A stretch of 19,915 bases of DNA from JBBQRS01 sp038214535 (GTDB lineage: Bacteria > Chloroflexota > Anaerolineae > CG2-30-64-16): assembly GCA_038214535.1 (NCBI GenBank), contig JBBQRS010000088.1, positions 1 through 19,915 of the forward strand, given 5' to 3'. The notes under the pieces were generated by a model that saw nothing but the letters and a program-made list of their open reading frames with translations, had not been told where the DNA came from and searched no databases. Position 1 is the stretch's first letter. Each line of letters begins with the position of its first letter. Position numbers and translations under genes: made by a program. Positions 1 through 6,674 of this stretch are shown here, in pieces.

Positions 1-136
1 CGGCGGGACGCTCTCGGCGCTCATCTGCGCGGGCGGGCTGCTCTCCCCGGCGCTGCGCAACATCGAGGAAATCCCGCACGTACCGGTGGAACCGGAGTTC
101 GAGCTTGCGCCGGTTCCCGAATACCTGGAGGGATAA
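1..136 (+). CDS. 3' end of an unidentified protein (partial)
   Basis: An open frame enters from the left edge with codons in phase from base 2 and ends at TAA 134-136. It gives 44 residues with a small-residue stretch (ALICAGGLLSPAL) followed by an acidic, proline-rich tail ending EYLEG. Codon third positions are mostly G or C, as in the neighbouring real genes, and no other frame reads better. The family cannot be recognised from this fragment. The next gene begins 143 bp downstream, beyond a nested inverted repeat, so the two are probably separate transcription units. Confidence 0.6.
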   Translation, partial: GGTLSALICAGGLLSPALRNIEEIPHVPVEPEFELAPVPEYLEG

Positions 137-141
137 GTCAG

Positions 142-227
142 CTATCCGAAACATGCGCATCGCTCCCCAACGGCTGAAGCCGTCACTACGAAGGGAAAGA
201 TACGATGATTTGGGAGTATTCGGATAG
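142..227. repeat. Nested inverted repeat (86 bp)
   Basis: The outer arms CTATCCGAA (142-150) and TTCGGATAG (219-227) are perfectly complementary over 9 bp. Inside lies a short hairpin, ACGGCT-GA-AGCCGT (170-183). The core CGGCTGAAGCC (172-182) is the reverse complement of bases 5110-5120 in the larger nested repeat at 5082-5205, which suggests one dispersed family. The element fills most of the gap between the first gene fragment and the oxidoreductase. It has no coding content and no transposase. Confidence 0.6.
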
Positions 228-279
228 ACACTAAATCAGCTCAGATGCTGCCGGCACAATGGCCTTTGGAGGTCGTGTC

Positions 280-969
280 ATGAAAATCGGAGTTCTTGGG
301 ACAGGGATGGTGGGGCAGGCCCTCGCGGGTCGGCTCAGCGAATTGGGCCATGACGTCATGGTAGGCACGCGCGACGTGGCGGCAACGCGGGCGAAGACGG
401 AGCCCGGCATGATGGACAACCCGTCCTTCAGCGTGTGGCAACAAGATCATCCGCAGGTTAAGCTCGGCGCATTTGCCGAAGCGGCGGCGCACGGCGAGGT
501 CGTGTTCAACTGCACGTCCGGCCACATCGCACTGGCTGCGCTCGAGCTGGCCGGGGCAGCGAACCTCAATCACAAGGCGCTGGTTGACGTGTCGAACCCG
601 CTCGACTTCTCGCGCGGGATGCCGCCCAGCCTCTTCGTCTGCAACACCGACTCGCTGGGCGAGCAGATCCAGCGCGCCTTCCCGCAGGCGCGCGTCGTCA
701 AGGCGCTCAACACGGTCACTGCCGGGGTGATGGTACACCCGGAAGCGCTGGCCGGGGGCGACGATTCGATCTTCCTGTGTGGCAACGACGAACGGGCGAA
801 GGCGCAGGTTGCGCAAATCCTGCAAAGCTTCGGCTGGCGTGACATCCTCGACCTGGGCGAGATCACCAGTGCGCGCGGCATGAAGATGCTGATGCCGGTC
901 TGGCTAACCCTGATGGGCGTGTTCCAGACGCCGATGTTCAACTACAAGGTGGTCCGCGGCGGCGCATAA
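280..969 (+). CDS. NADPH-dependent F420 reductase-like / NADP oxidoreductase (Rossmann fold)
   Basis: This 229-residue protein opens with a classic dinucleotide-binding fold: MKIGVLGTGMVGQAL holds the GxGxxG loop (Gly7, Gly9, Gly12). The second strand ends in VGTRD, where an Arg commonly selects NADP(H). The order matches the F420-dependent NADP oxidoreductase family (PF03807), which shuttles hydride between NADP(H) and a cofactor in the cytoplasm. Members that use other substrates also exist, so F420 use is not proven. ATG 280 is chosen because GGAGG (268-272) sits 7 nt upstream; an in-frame ATG at 259 has no such site and would lie before this ribosome binding site. The gene ends TAA 967-969 and is followed at once by a 12-bp hairpin, so it looks monocistronic. 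Confidence 0.8.
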   Translation: MKIGVLGTGMVGQALAGRLSELGHDVMVGTRDVAATRAKTEPGMMDNPSFSVWQQDHPQVKLGAFAEAAAHGEVVFNCTSGHIALAALELAGAANLNHKALVDVSNPLDFSRGMPPSLFVCNTDSLGEQIQRAFPQARVVKALNTVTAGVMVHPEALAGGDDSIFLCGNDERAKAQVAQILQSFGWRDILDLGEITSARGMKMLMPVWLTLMGVFQTPMFNYKVVRGGA

Positions 970-975
970 TCCTCA

Positions 976-1011
976 CACTGTGGGCAGGCCGCCGATAGTC
1001 TGCCCACAGTG
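976..1011 (+). terminator. Hairpin after the oxidoreductase (terminator-like)
   Basis: A perfect 12-bp stem, CACTGTGGGCAG (976-987) with CTGCCCACAGTG (1000-1011), encloses a 12-nt loop and begins 7 nt after the stop codon. There is no clear U-run, so it may act as a 3' stabiliser or weak terminator. It separates the oxidoreductase from the promoter of the toxin-antitoxin module 13 nt further on. Confidence 0.6.
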
Positions 1012-1023
1012 CTGAAACATCAC

Positions 1024-1052
1024 TTGACAGCGGTGTAGGTAAGTCGTATAAT
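1024..1052 (+). promoter_or_regulatory. Consensus sigma70 promoter of the AbrB/PIN module
   Basis: TTGACA (1024-1029) and TATAAT (1047-1052) are both exact consensus hexamers and are separated by the optimal 17 bp. Transcription should start near 1059, giving a leader of only about 17 nt before ATG 1076. So strong a promoter normally needs repression, which fits the inverted repeat that begins inside the -10 box. Confidence 0.85.
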
Positions 1053-1083
1053 CGTCATACAATGAGGTCACACGTATGACGAT
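1051..1083. promoter_or_regulatory. 10-bp inverted repeat: candidate antitoxin operator
   Basis: ATCGTCATAC (1051-1060) and GTATGACGAT (1074-1083) are perfect reverse complements with a 13-nt spacer. The left arm overlaps the end of the -10 box, the ribosome binding site GAGGT lies in the spacer, and the right arm covers the ATG at 1076. The predicted start site (about 1059) falls within the left arm, so the transcript would lack most of that arm. A DNA operator for the antitoxin or toxin-antitoxin complex is therefore more likely than an RNA hairpin. Confidence 0.65.
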
Positions 1084-1318
1084 AGAAACATTTGACGTAC
1101 ATGTAGGCAAGAAATATCAGGTAGTCATTCCACGCGCCGTGCGTGAGGTACTGAGTCTGGAGTCAGGCGACACGTTGCTCTTCATCATGGATGGCGACAG
1201 TGTCACTTTGCGCGCCCGCCCGGCAAGCTTCACCCAAACCCTGCGCGGCCTCCACAGCGAACTTTGGGGTGACGACCCGGATGCATGGCTGGAAGCGGAG
1301 CGGGGCGAATGGGAGTAG
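1076..1318 (+). CDS. vapB: AbrB/MazE-fold (SpoVT-AbrB) antitoxin
   Basis: This 80-residue protein begins with a swapped-hairpin AbrB domain at about residues 3-48: KYQVVIPRAVREVL, then SGDTLLFIMDGDSVTLRAR is the usual strand-loop-strand pattern of VapB/MazE antitoxins. The C-terminal tail (residues 50-80, Trp- and acid-rich) is the part expected to wrap the toxin. GAGGT (1064-1068) precedes ATG 1076. Its stop TAG (1316-1318) overlaps the start of the PIN gene, a layout typical of translationally coupled toxin-antitoxin pairs. Family knowledge: the antitoxin neutralises the PIN nuclease and represses its own promoter; here a consensus promoter and an inverted repeat cover the start codon. Confidence 0.88.
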   Translation: MTIETFDVHVGKKYQVVIPRAVREVLSLESGDTLLFIMDGDSVTLRARPASFTQTLRGLHSELWGDDPDAWLEAERGEWE

Positions 1319-1770
1319 CGGCATTTCGGGCCGAGCTTCGCCAGGCCGGCCCGTTGTTACTCGATACGCCGGTTTTTTCATACCATCTCACCAATCACCC
1401 AACATATTCCCACCTGACCACGGCCCTGCTGGAGTTGGTTGAGTCGGGCGAAGTCAAAGCCATGACGACCACCGTGACGCTCGCCGAGTTGTTAACCTTA
1501 CCGGCGCAGCAAGGCAACGATGAAGCATTGCTGGAATATGAGCTTTATCTGACCCACTTCCCCAACCTGATTATCGCCCCGCTGGACAACGCGCTGGCGC
1601 TTGAAACGGCGCGCGTGCGAGGGCAAACGCGCCTGCGCACGCCCGATGCCGTACAGGTTGCAGCCGCGCGCTTGCACGGCGTCGGCGCCCTGGTCACCAA
1701 TGATCTTCGCTGGCGCGGCAGGTTCCAATCGCCGCGGCTTCTGCTCCTCGATGATTTTGTGGTAGACTGA
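1309..1770 (+). CDS. vapC: PIN-domain toxin (VapC-like ribonuclease)
   Basis: The 153-residue product has the acidic residues expected of a PIN nuclease: Asp19 in LLLDTPVFSYHL, Glu60 in TLAELL, Asp113 in TPDAVQVAAA and Asp132 in VTNDLRW. These would bind Mg2+ for RNA cleavage. The start at ATG 1309 overlaps the antitoxin by 10 nt, with GGAG just upstream inside the antitoxin gene; a longer frame from 1285 lies deeper in the antitoxin and adds nothing conserved. Together with the gene before it this forms a type II toxin-antitoxin operon. An NDLRW ending after the last Asp is common in chromosomal PIN toxins paired with AbrB-type antitoxins. The exact RNA target cannot be read from the sequence. 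Confidence 0.88.
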   Translation: MGVAAFRAELRQAGPLLLDTPVFSYHLTNHPTYSHLTTALLELVESGEVKAMTTTVTLAELLTLPAQQGNDEALLEYELYLTHFPNLIIAPLDNALALETARVRGQTRLRTPDAVQVAAARLHGVGALVTNDLRWRGRFQSPRLLLLDDFVVD

Positions 1771-1827
1771 CCGTGATAGGATGTAGCGCACAAATCATCT
1801 ATTGAAAACAGCGTTGCAAGGAACAGA

Positions 1828-2841
1828 ATGCCGGCACAACGGTCTCACCCGGATCGTATTCGATTCGGGATTGGCGAATGGTACGGGCGTCTTTATCATA
1901 AACTGACAGTTGATGAGCGAAAATACTACGCTCAGCTTCAGGGGATGCCCCGAAAGTCAGCAAGCCGACAAATTTGTCCATTCTTGAGCAGCGAACGAAC
2001 CGTCTTCTGTTCAAAAGCCGGCGGCGTATGTTCGGTGCGCCGTTACGCACAATCCGTTGACGGCGACAGCGCCGAACTTATTGGCGATGAAACCGGTAGA
2101 CTTCGCACCGTATGCCCAAACCGGTTTCGCGAGGAAGGGATGGTTTACGCTTGGGTTGGCGAGGTGCTCCTCAACGATAGTGCGCCGATGGTGATTAACG
2201 AGGTGGGCTTTCTATCGAGCGTTACCGAAAGCGGCGTATCAACGGATGATGTCGGGCGTATAGATCAGGTGCTGGTTGTCAATGACTCAAATCCGCTGGA
2301 GTGGTGTGCGCTTGAAACACAAGCGGTCTATCTTTCCGGTGACAGCATCCAGCGCGACTTCCAGGCGACATTAAATTATACAGGGACCGGCTTTCCGTTT
2401 CCGGCGGGGCGTAGACATCCGGATTACCGGAGCAGCGGACCAAAGCGCCTGATGCCGCAGTTACAAATCAAGGTTCCCTCTTTGCGGCGTTGGGGCAAGA
2501 AAATGGCGGTCGTGGTTGATCGTGACTTCTTTGAAGTGCTTGCGACGATGGGACAGGTGAACGATGTATCAAATTCGGACATCGTATGGTTTGTTGTAGA
2601 CCTTGTTGAATACGAAGCCCACGGTGTCGCGCACCTCGTCAGGGGAACAACATATATGACCACGCTTGAACGAGCGGTTGAGGGATTGACCGCAGGTGTT
2701 CCTGTAGCGAAAGATGAGTTTGAACGGCGAATTTGTCGAAGCTTCAGATTCAGTCCCGCACGAAACGCATCGAAGATTCGCAGCCGAGCGAATTGCCGGA
2801 GTAACATTACGAGAGGGCAGGGATGGTTCAACCATATCTGA
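1828..2841 (+). CDS. NotI-family type II restriction endonuclease
   Basis: The 337-residue protein resembles the NotI family (PF12183). An N-terminal FGIGEWYG motif is followed by four cysteines, Cys50 (CPFLS), Cys61 and Cys68 (CSKAGGVC) and Cys96 (CPNRF), matching the Cys4 metal site described for NotI. A PD-(D/E)xK-like core follows: EVGFL (Glu125), VGRIDQVLV (Asp146) and ALETQAVYLSG, where Glu163-x-Gln165 has Gln in place of the usual Lys, a NotI trait as I recall. It should cut unmethylated DNA at a specific site. AAGGA (1818-1822) precedes ATG 1828. The gene lies 57 bp after the PIN toxin and overlaps the methyltransferase by 19 nt. The last ~37 residues are unusually rich in Arg, Ser and Cys, and the +1 frame reads more protein-like there, so the C-terminus may be frameshifted. 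Confidence 0.8.
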   Translation: MPAQRSHPDRIRFGIGEWYGRLYHKLTVDERKYYAQLQGMPRKSASRQICPFLSSERTVFCSKAGGVCSVRRYAQSVDGDSAELIGDETGRLRTVCPNRFREEGMVYAWVGEVLLNDSAPMVINEVGFLSSVTESGVSTDDVGRIDQVLVVNDSNPLEWCALETQAVYLSGDSIQRDFQATLNYTGTGFPFPAGRRHPDYRSSGPKRLMPQLQIKVPSLRRWGKKMAVVVDRDFFEVLATMGQVNDVSNSDIVWFVVDLVEYEAHGVAHLVRGTTYMTTLERAVEGLTAGVPVAKDEFERRICRSFRFSPARNASKIRSRANCRSNITRGQGWFNHI

Positions 2842-3713
2842 TCGGCGATGACTATCAGGTCAAGCCCGTGAATGTAGCGAGCGTTCCTCAGCGCTCGCCT
2901 TTTCGCTATCCGGGCGGCAAGACCTGGTTAACGCCGCATCTCAGGCGGTGGTTACTCAGCCTTCCGGAACGACCGGCCCGATTCTGTGAACCGTTTGCCG
3001 GCGGTGCAATTTCAAGCCTGACAGTCGCATTCGAGAACCTGGCCGACCATGTGGTCATGGTCGAACTCGACCACCAAGTGGCTGCCGTCTGGCATACTAT
3101 TTTGCATGACGACGGCGGCGCTGATTGGTTGGCGAAACAAATTCTAAGTTTCGAGCTTACGCGTGAGTCATTGGATGCCGCGTTGGCGATCCCGGCGCGT
3201 CAGACGCGAGGGCGTGCCTTCCAGACCATTCTGAAGAACCGCGTTTATCACGGTGGCATCCTCGCTCCGGGTTCAGCGCCGGTCAAGCGGGGCGAGAACG
3301 GTAAAGGAATCACCTCTCGTTGGTATCCAACCACACTGGCGCGACGAATTCTGGAGATCGCAAAGTATAAGGGGAAGATAGAGTTCCACGAAGGCGACGG
3401 TCTTGCGTTCCTCAATCTATGGGCAGAGAGCGAAACAAGCGCCTGGTTCATTGATCCGCCCTATACTGCCAGCAAGAAAAAAGCCGGCAGCCGACTATAC
3501 ACGCATTCCACGCTGGACCACGAGCGACTCTTTGACCTGGCCGAAAATCTCGCCGGGCCATTCCTGATGACATACGATGACGATCTGGAGATTGTCGGTC
3601 TGGCAGAACGTCATAACCTGAAGACCGACCGGGTTGCCATGAACAACACCCATAACGCCACCATGAACGAGCTCCTGATTGGGCGCAATTTGGACTGGCT
3701 CAAACCGCGTTGA
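2823..3713 (+). CDS. D12-class DNA N6-adenine methyltransferase (R-M modification subunit)
   Basis: The 296-residue enzyme carries the Dam/D12 signature in order: FRYPGGK at residues 27-33 (motif X, AdoMet binding), FCEPFAGGAISS at 54-65 (motif I) and DPPY at 211-214 (motif IV catalytic tetrapeptide), followed by KKAGSRLYTHSTLDHERL. The order X-I-IV marks the alpha class, which makes N6-methyladenine. It should protect the host from the adjoining NotI-like nuclease by methylating the same site. Its ATG at 2823 lies inside the end of the nuclease gene with GAGGGCAGGG just before it, so the two are co-transcribed and probably coupled. The gene ends 13 bp from the convergent stop of the next gene. 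The target sequence is not readable, but must contain an adenine if the pair is cognate. Confidence 0.88.
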   Translation: MVQPYLIGDDYQVKPVNVASVPQRSPFRYPGGKTWLTPHLRRWLLSLPERPARFCEPFAGGAISSLTVAFENLADHVVMVELDHQVAAVWHTILHDDGGADWLAKQILSFELTRESLDAALAIPARQTRGRAFQTILKNRVYHGGILAPGSAPVKRGENGKGITSRWYPTTLARRILEIAKYKGKIEFHEGDGLAFLNLWAESETSAWFIDPPYTASKKKAGSRLYTHSTLDHERLFDLAENLAGPFLMTYDDDLEIVGLAERHNLKTDRVAMNNTHNATMNELLIGRNLDWLKPR

Positions 3714-3726
3714 CGATCCGTCGGCG

Positions 3727-5007
3727 CTAAACCCGCTCCGCTTCCTCCCGCGCGATGCGACACCAGCGGACGACACGCGACGGGTCGCCCCGAATAGTGT
3801 GGTTGTCCTTCATCACCACTTCGACGCGGCAACCGCGCGTGACTTCGAGGTCACGACGCAATTCGGCGCGGACCGCGTCCTCATCAAATGTATCATACGC
3901 CAGCGCAGCCGGGGTCGGCTTCATCGAGTAGACGTAACGGTCGCCCAGCAACTCGACCATCACCGCCCGGTCTGACCACGGACTGACACTGATCCGCCGT
4001 AAACGGGGCAACGTGGCAACGGTTTTCCAGCGCTTATCCAGCGGCTCGCAGCAGCCATAGCAGTTCAGCCCGAAGCGCGCCAACAGGGGAAGCTGGTAGG
4101 GCAACACGAACTCCGCGAACATGCGCGGCGACACCCCCACCGTCTCCTGGCTCTCGCCGAAGCCCCACATATCGCGCAGCCGCACGGTCCCCGTGTAGTC
4201 TGGCCCGGGCAGTTCATCGCTCCACCCCAGTCCGCCCGAACCGACGTAGCTGCCTTCCCAGTTCGGATAGAGCAATCCCGCCGCTTCCAGTGCGTCCAGC
4301 ATTGCGCCCGTGCCGTCGCTCAGGAAGCCCATCAACCGGTGCAGCATGGCGGGCCGCTCGACCATATCCAGCATCAACTGCTCGAGCCCGCGCAGGTCGG
4401 CCAGCGTCCAGGTCATGCCGGTCGTCCACCACCACGATGTCTTCACGCGTACCGTGAGCAGGTCGCCCAGCGTCTCGGCGGCCAGCGCGGTCAATCGCGC
4501 CGTGCCCGCGAAGTCCACGCGCACCGTGGGGTAGTGCAGCTGCGCGAGGTCATCCTCGGTCTTGATGGGCGATTCCCAGCGGTAGGACCCGCCCGCCTCG
4601 CCGCCAATCTTGATCGGCGCGAGGCCCCAATCGGGCGCGTCGTGTACGTGTGACACGTCGAAGAACGGCAACAACGTCCGGTCGTCGCCCATTTGCTCGC
4701 CCCAGAAAAGCTCGCGCTGCAAGCGAAACTCCCACGCGCGCGCCGTCGGGTTGACGCATGCCAGACTCGACTCCGGGATGATCTCGTGCCACGCATTCTC
4801 CGGGTCGCAGAAGATCACCGGGCGCGTGGCGTCCAGCCGGTTGTGGACGCGCCACAACGCCGCTTTCTCCTGCTCGATGGGCCGCGCCGCCAGCGCGGCA
4901 ACCTGCGTGGCCAGCAACCGCAGTAAGTCTCGCTCACGCGCGTTGATGACCAGCTCGCTGTCATCCAGCAAAGACGTGTCTTCGATCATCGCAAGAGTGG
5001 AAGGCAT
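3727..5007 (-). CDS. Uroporphyrinogen decarboxylase (URO-D) superfamily protein
   Basis: This 426-residue protein fits the URO-D superfamily (COG0407), a TIM-barrel group that holds heme-pathway HemE and also cobalamin-linked methyltransferases of the MtaA/CmuA kind. Features seen: a conserved N-terminal ARERDLLRLLA helix, the WWWTTGM segment near residue 195, and CYGCCEPLDKRW at residues 316-327, which holds a Cys-x-x-Cys-Cys cluster where methyltransferase relatives place metal or thiol ligands. It lacks the usual HemE substrate Arg pattern at its N-terminus, so heme synthesis is unlikely. No corrinoid protein is adjacent. ATG 5007 is preferred over an upstream TTG (5019) because GGAG (5014-5017) lies 6 nt before it. 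It converges on the methyltransferase and diverges from the MFS gene. Confidence 0.75.
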   Translation of the reverse strand: MPSTLAMIEDTSLLDDSELVINARERDLLRLLATQVAALAARPIEQEKAALWRVHNRLDATRPVIFCDPENAWHEIIPESSLACVNPTARAWEFRLQRELFWGEQMGDDRTLLPFFDVSHVHDAPDWGLAPIKIGGEAGGSYRWESPIKTEDDLAQLHYPTVRVDFAGTARLTALAAETLGDLLTVRVKTSWWWTTGMTWTLADLRGLEQLMLDMVERPAMLHRLMGFLSDGTGAMLDALEAAGLLYPNWEGSYVGSGGLGWSDELPGPDYTGTVRLRDMWGFGESQETVGVSPRMFAEFVLPYQLPLLARFGLNCYGCCEPLDKRWKTVATLPRLRRISVSPWSDRAVMVELLGDRYVYSMKPTPAALAYDTFDEDAVRAELRRDLEVTRGCRVEVVMKDNHTIRGDPSRVVRWCRIAREEAERV

Positions 5008-5014
5008 GGCAGGC

Positions 5015-5026
5015 TCCAACGTTGGA
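5015..5026. promoter_or_regulatory. 12-bp palindrome over the URO-D ribosome binding site
   Basis: TCCAACGTTGGA is a perfect 12-bp palindrome, and it overlaps the GGAG used by the minus-strand URO-D-like gene. A second small inverted repeat, AATCAT (5031-5036) with ATGATT (5043-5048), lies just upstream. Either could be an operator, but no regulator is encoded beside it, so the role is a guess. Confidence 0.3.
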
Positions 5027-5081
5027 TTGCAATCATAACGTCATGATTCTAACACGCGGAGTGTCGAGCGGGAAAGCAGGG

Positions 5082-5205
5082 CAGGAATTCCAAATGTAAC
5101 CGGAGTCGAGGCTTCAGCCGGTTACGCCCATGACTCTTGTTGCCGCAAAAACCGGGCTAAAGCCTCGACTCCACGCCTGACACGCGCCTACAGTTGGAAT
5201 TCCTG
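5082..5205. repeat. MITE-like nested inverted repeat (124 bp)
   Basis: The terminal arms CAGGAATTCCAA (5082-5093) and TTGGAATTCCTG (5194-5205) match over 12 bp without error. A second nested pair, GGAGTCGAGGCTT (5102-5114) and AAGCCTCGACTCC (5160-5172), matches over 13 bp. A third inner pair, AGCCGGTT with AACCGGGCT, has one bulge. The element fills the gap between the divergent URO-D and MFS genes and encodes nothing. A degenerate relative of its right half occurs at 10557-10585, and its GGCTTCAGCCG core occurs inverted at 172-182. Confidence 0.75.
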
Positions 5206-5297
5206 AAAGCAGAATCAGGCGCGTGCAAACACAATGCATGTATGATATGCTGCGCCCGTTCTACGACAACATAGAGACCCTGGGATGGAGCATGCAC

Positions 5298-6539
5298 ATG
5301 GCGACAAGATCAGAAACGGCAAGCGTTGAGCAGGGCGGGCGGTTCGCGCGGCTGCGCGGGTTGCCGCGCAACGTCTGGGCGGTGGGGTTGACCAGCTTCT
5401 TCATGGATATCTCCAGCGACATGGTGATTAACCTGTTGCCGCTCTTCCTGCTGGGGGTGCTGGGGGTGCGCGCCGAAGTCATCGGCGTCATCGAGGGCTT
5501 CGCCGAATGGGCGGCCAGTTTCTTCAAGCTCTTTTCGGGCTGGTTCTCGGATAAAGCCGGTGAGCGCAAGTGGCTGGCCGTGCTGGGTTACGGGATCTCC
5601 GCGATATCCAAGCCCTTCTTCTATTTCGCCGCCACCTGGACCTGGGTGGCCGGGGCGCGCTGGGCCGACCGCGTGGGCAAGGGCGTTCGCACCGCCCCGC
5701 GCGACGCCCTGATCGCCGATTCGGTGAAGCCGGATCAGCGCGGCCTGGCCTTCGGCCTGCATCGCACGATGGATACGATGGGCGCGATGCTGGGACTGAT
5801 TATCGCGCTGGTCGTGGTTCTGGTCGTACAGCGCAACTCGACCAGTCTGGGCCGCGACACCTTCCAGACCATCGTGCTCATCAGCATCGTCCCCGCCTTT
5901 CTCGCCGTGCTGACGTTGGCGATCGGCGCGCGGGATGTGCCGGTAACCGGCGAGCGCGCCGCGCCGAAGTTTGCCTTCCGCTCGCTGGGCAAGCCGTTCA
6001 TGATCTTCATCGTCATCATCTGCATCTTTACCCTGGGCAACTCATCGGATGCGTTCCTCACGCTGCGCGCCCAGAACGCCGGCCTGAGCGTCGCGGGCAT
6101 CCTGGGGATGCTGATCACGTTCAACCTCGTTTACAGCCTGATCTCGACCCCCGCCGGTGCGCTCTCCGACCGGATCGGTCGCCGCAAGTTGATCGTGGGC
6201 GGCTGGCTGGCCTATGCGGTGATCTATTTCGCCTTCGGCCTGGCGCAAACCGGCTGGCAGGTATGGATGATCTACGCATTCTACGGCATCTATTATGGCA
6301 TGGCCTACGGCACGGCCTCGGCGCTGGTGGCGGATCTCGTCCCCGCAGAGGTGCGCGGCACGGCCTACGGAACCTACAACGCGGCGCTGAGCATATCTGC
6401 CCTGTTTGCCTCGATCATTGCGGGTGTGTTGTGGCAGAACGTCGGCCCGGCGGCGCCGTTCCTGTTTGGCGGCGCGCTCGCCCTGGCCGCCGCGCTGCTG
6501 ATGCAGCTCTGGATGCCCTGGGATGCGGTGGCCGCGTAG
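5298..6539 (+). CDS. Major facilitator superfamily transporter
   Basis: The 413-residue membrane protein has about twelve hydrophobic segments. MFS motif A-like loops occur in both halves: GWFSDKAGERKW in the first and GALSDRIGRRKL in the second. The first half also has the cytoplasmic stretch DRVGKGVRTAPRDALIADS, typical of a subgroup of uncharacterised bacterial MFS exporters. It should act in the inner membrane as a proton-coupled carrier; the substrate cannot be inferred. ATG 5298 is chosen because GGAG (5287-5290) is 7 nt upstream. The frame stays open back to 5223, but the residues there (an MQTQCMYD stretch) are not membrane-like and lack a ribosome binding site. Confidence 0.85.
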   Translation: MATRSETASVEQGGRFARLRGLPRNVWAVGLTSFFMDISSDMVINLLPLFLLGVLGVRAEVIGVIEGFAEWAASFFKLFSGWFSDKAGERKWLAVLGYGISAISKPFFYFAATWTWVAGARWADRVGKGVRTAPRDALIADSVKPDQRGLAFGLHRTMDTMGAMLGLIIALVVVLVVQRNSTSLGRDTFQTIVLISIVPAFLAVLTLAIGARDVPVTGERAAPKFAFRSLGKPFMIFIVIICIFTLGNSSDAFLTLRAQNAGLSVAGILGMLITFNLVYSLISTPAGALSDRIGRRKLIVGGWLAYAVIYFAFGLAQTGWQVWMIYAFYGIYYGMAYGTASALVADLVPAEVRGTAYGTYNAALSISALFASIIAGVLWQNVGPAAPFLFGGALALAAALLMQLWMPWDAVAA

Positions 6540-6638
6540 ATAGAAAGCGCGCTCCCGCTTCTGTTGGATGCGAATCTCTCGTAACTCCTCACTAATCTCC
6601 CATGACCTGACGCTGAACAAATACAATTTCTGAGCGCT

Positions 6639-6670
6639 TTGACATCTTACGAGAACAGCAGTAATATAAT
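6639..6670 (+). promoter_or_regulatory. Promoter of the sugar-uptake cluster
   Basis: TTGACA (6639-6644) is an exact -35 hexamer. At 17 bp lies TAATAT (6662-6667), and an exact TATAAT follows at 6665-6670 with a 20-bp gap. Either register would start transcription near 6675, leaving a leader of about 445 nt before the binding-protein gene. AGCGCT just upstream of the -35 box is a small palindrome that could be part of an operator. Confidence 0.6.
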
Positions 6671-6674
6671 CATA

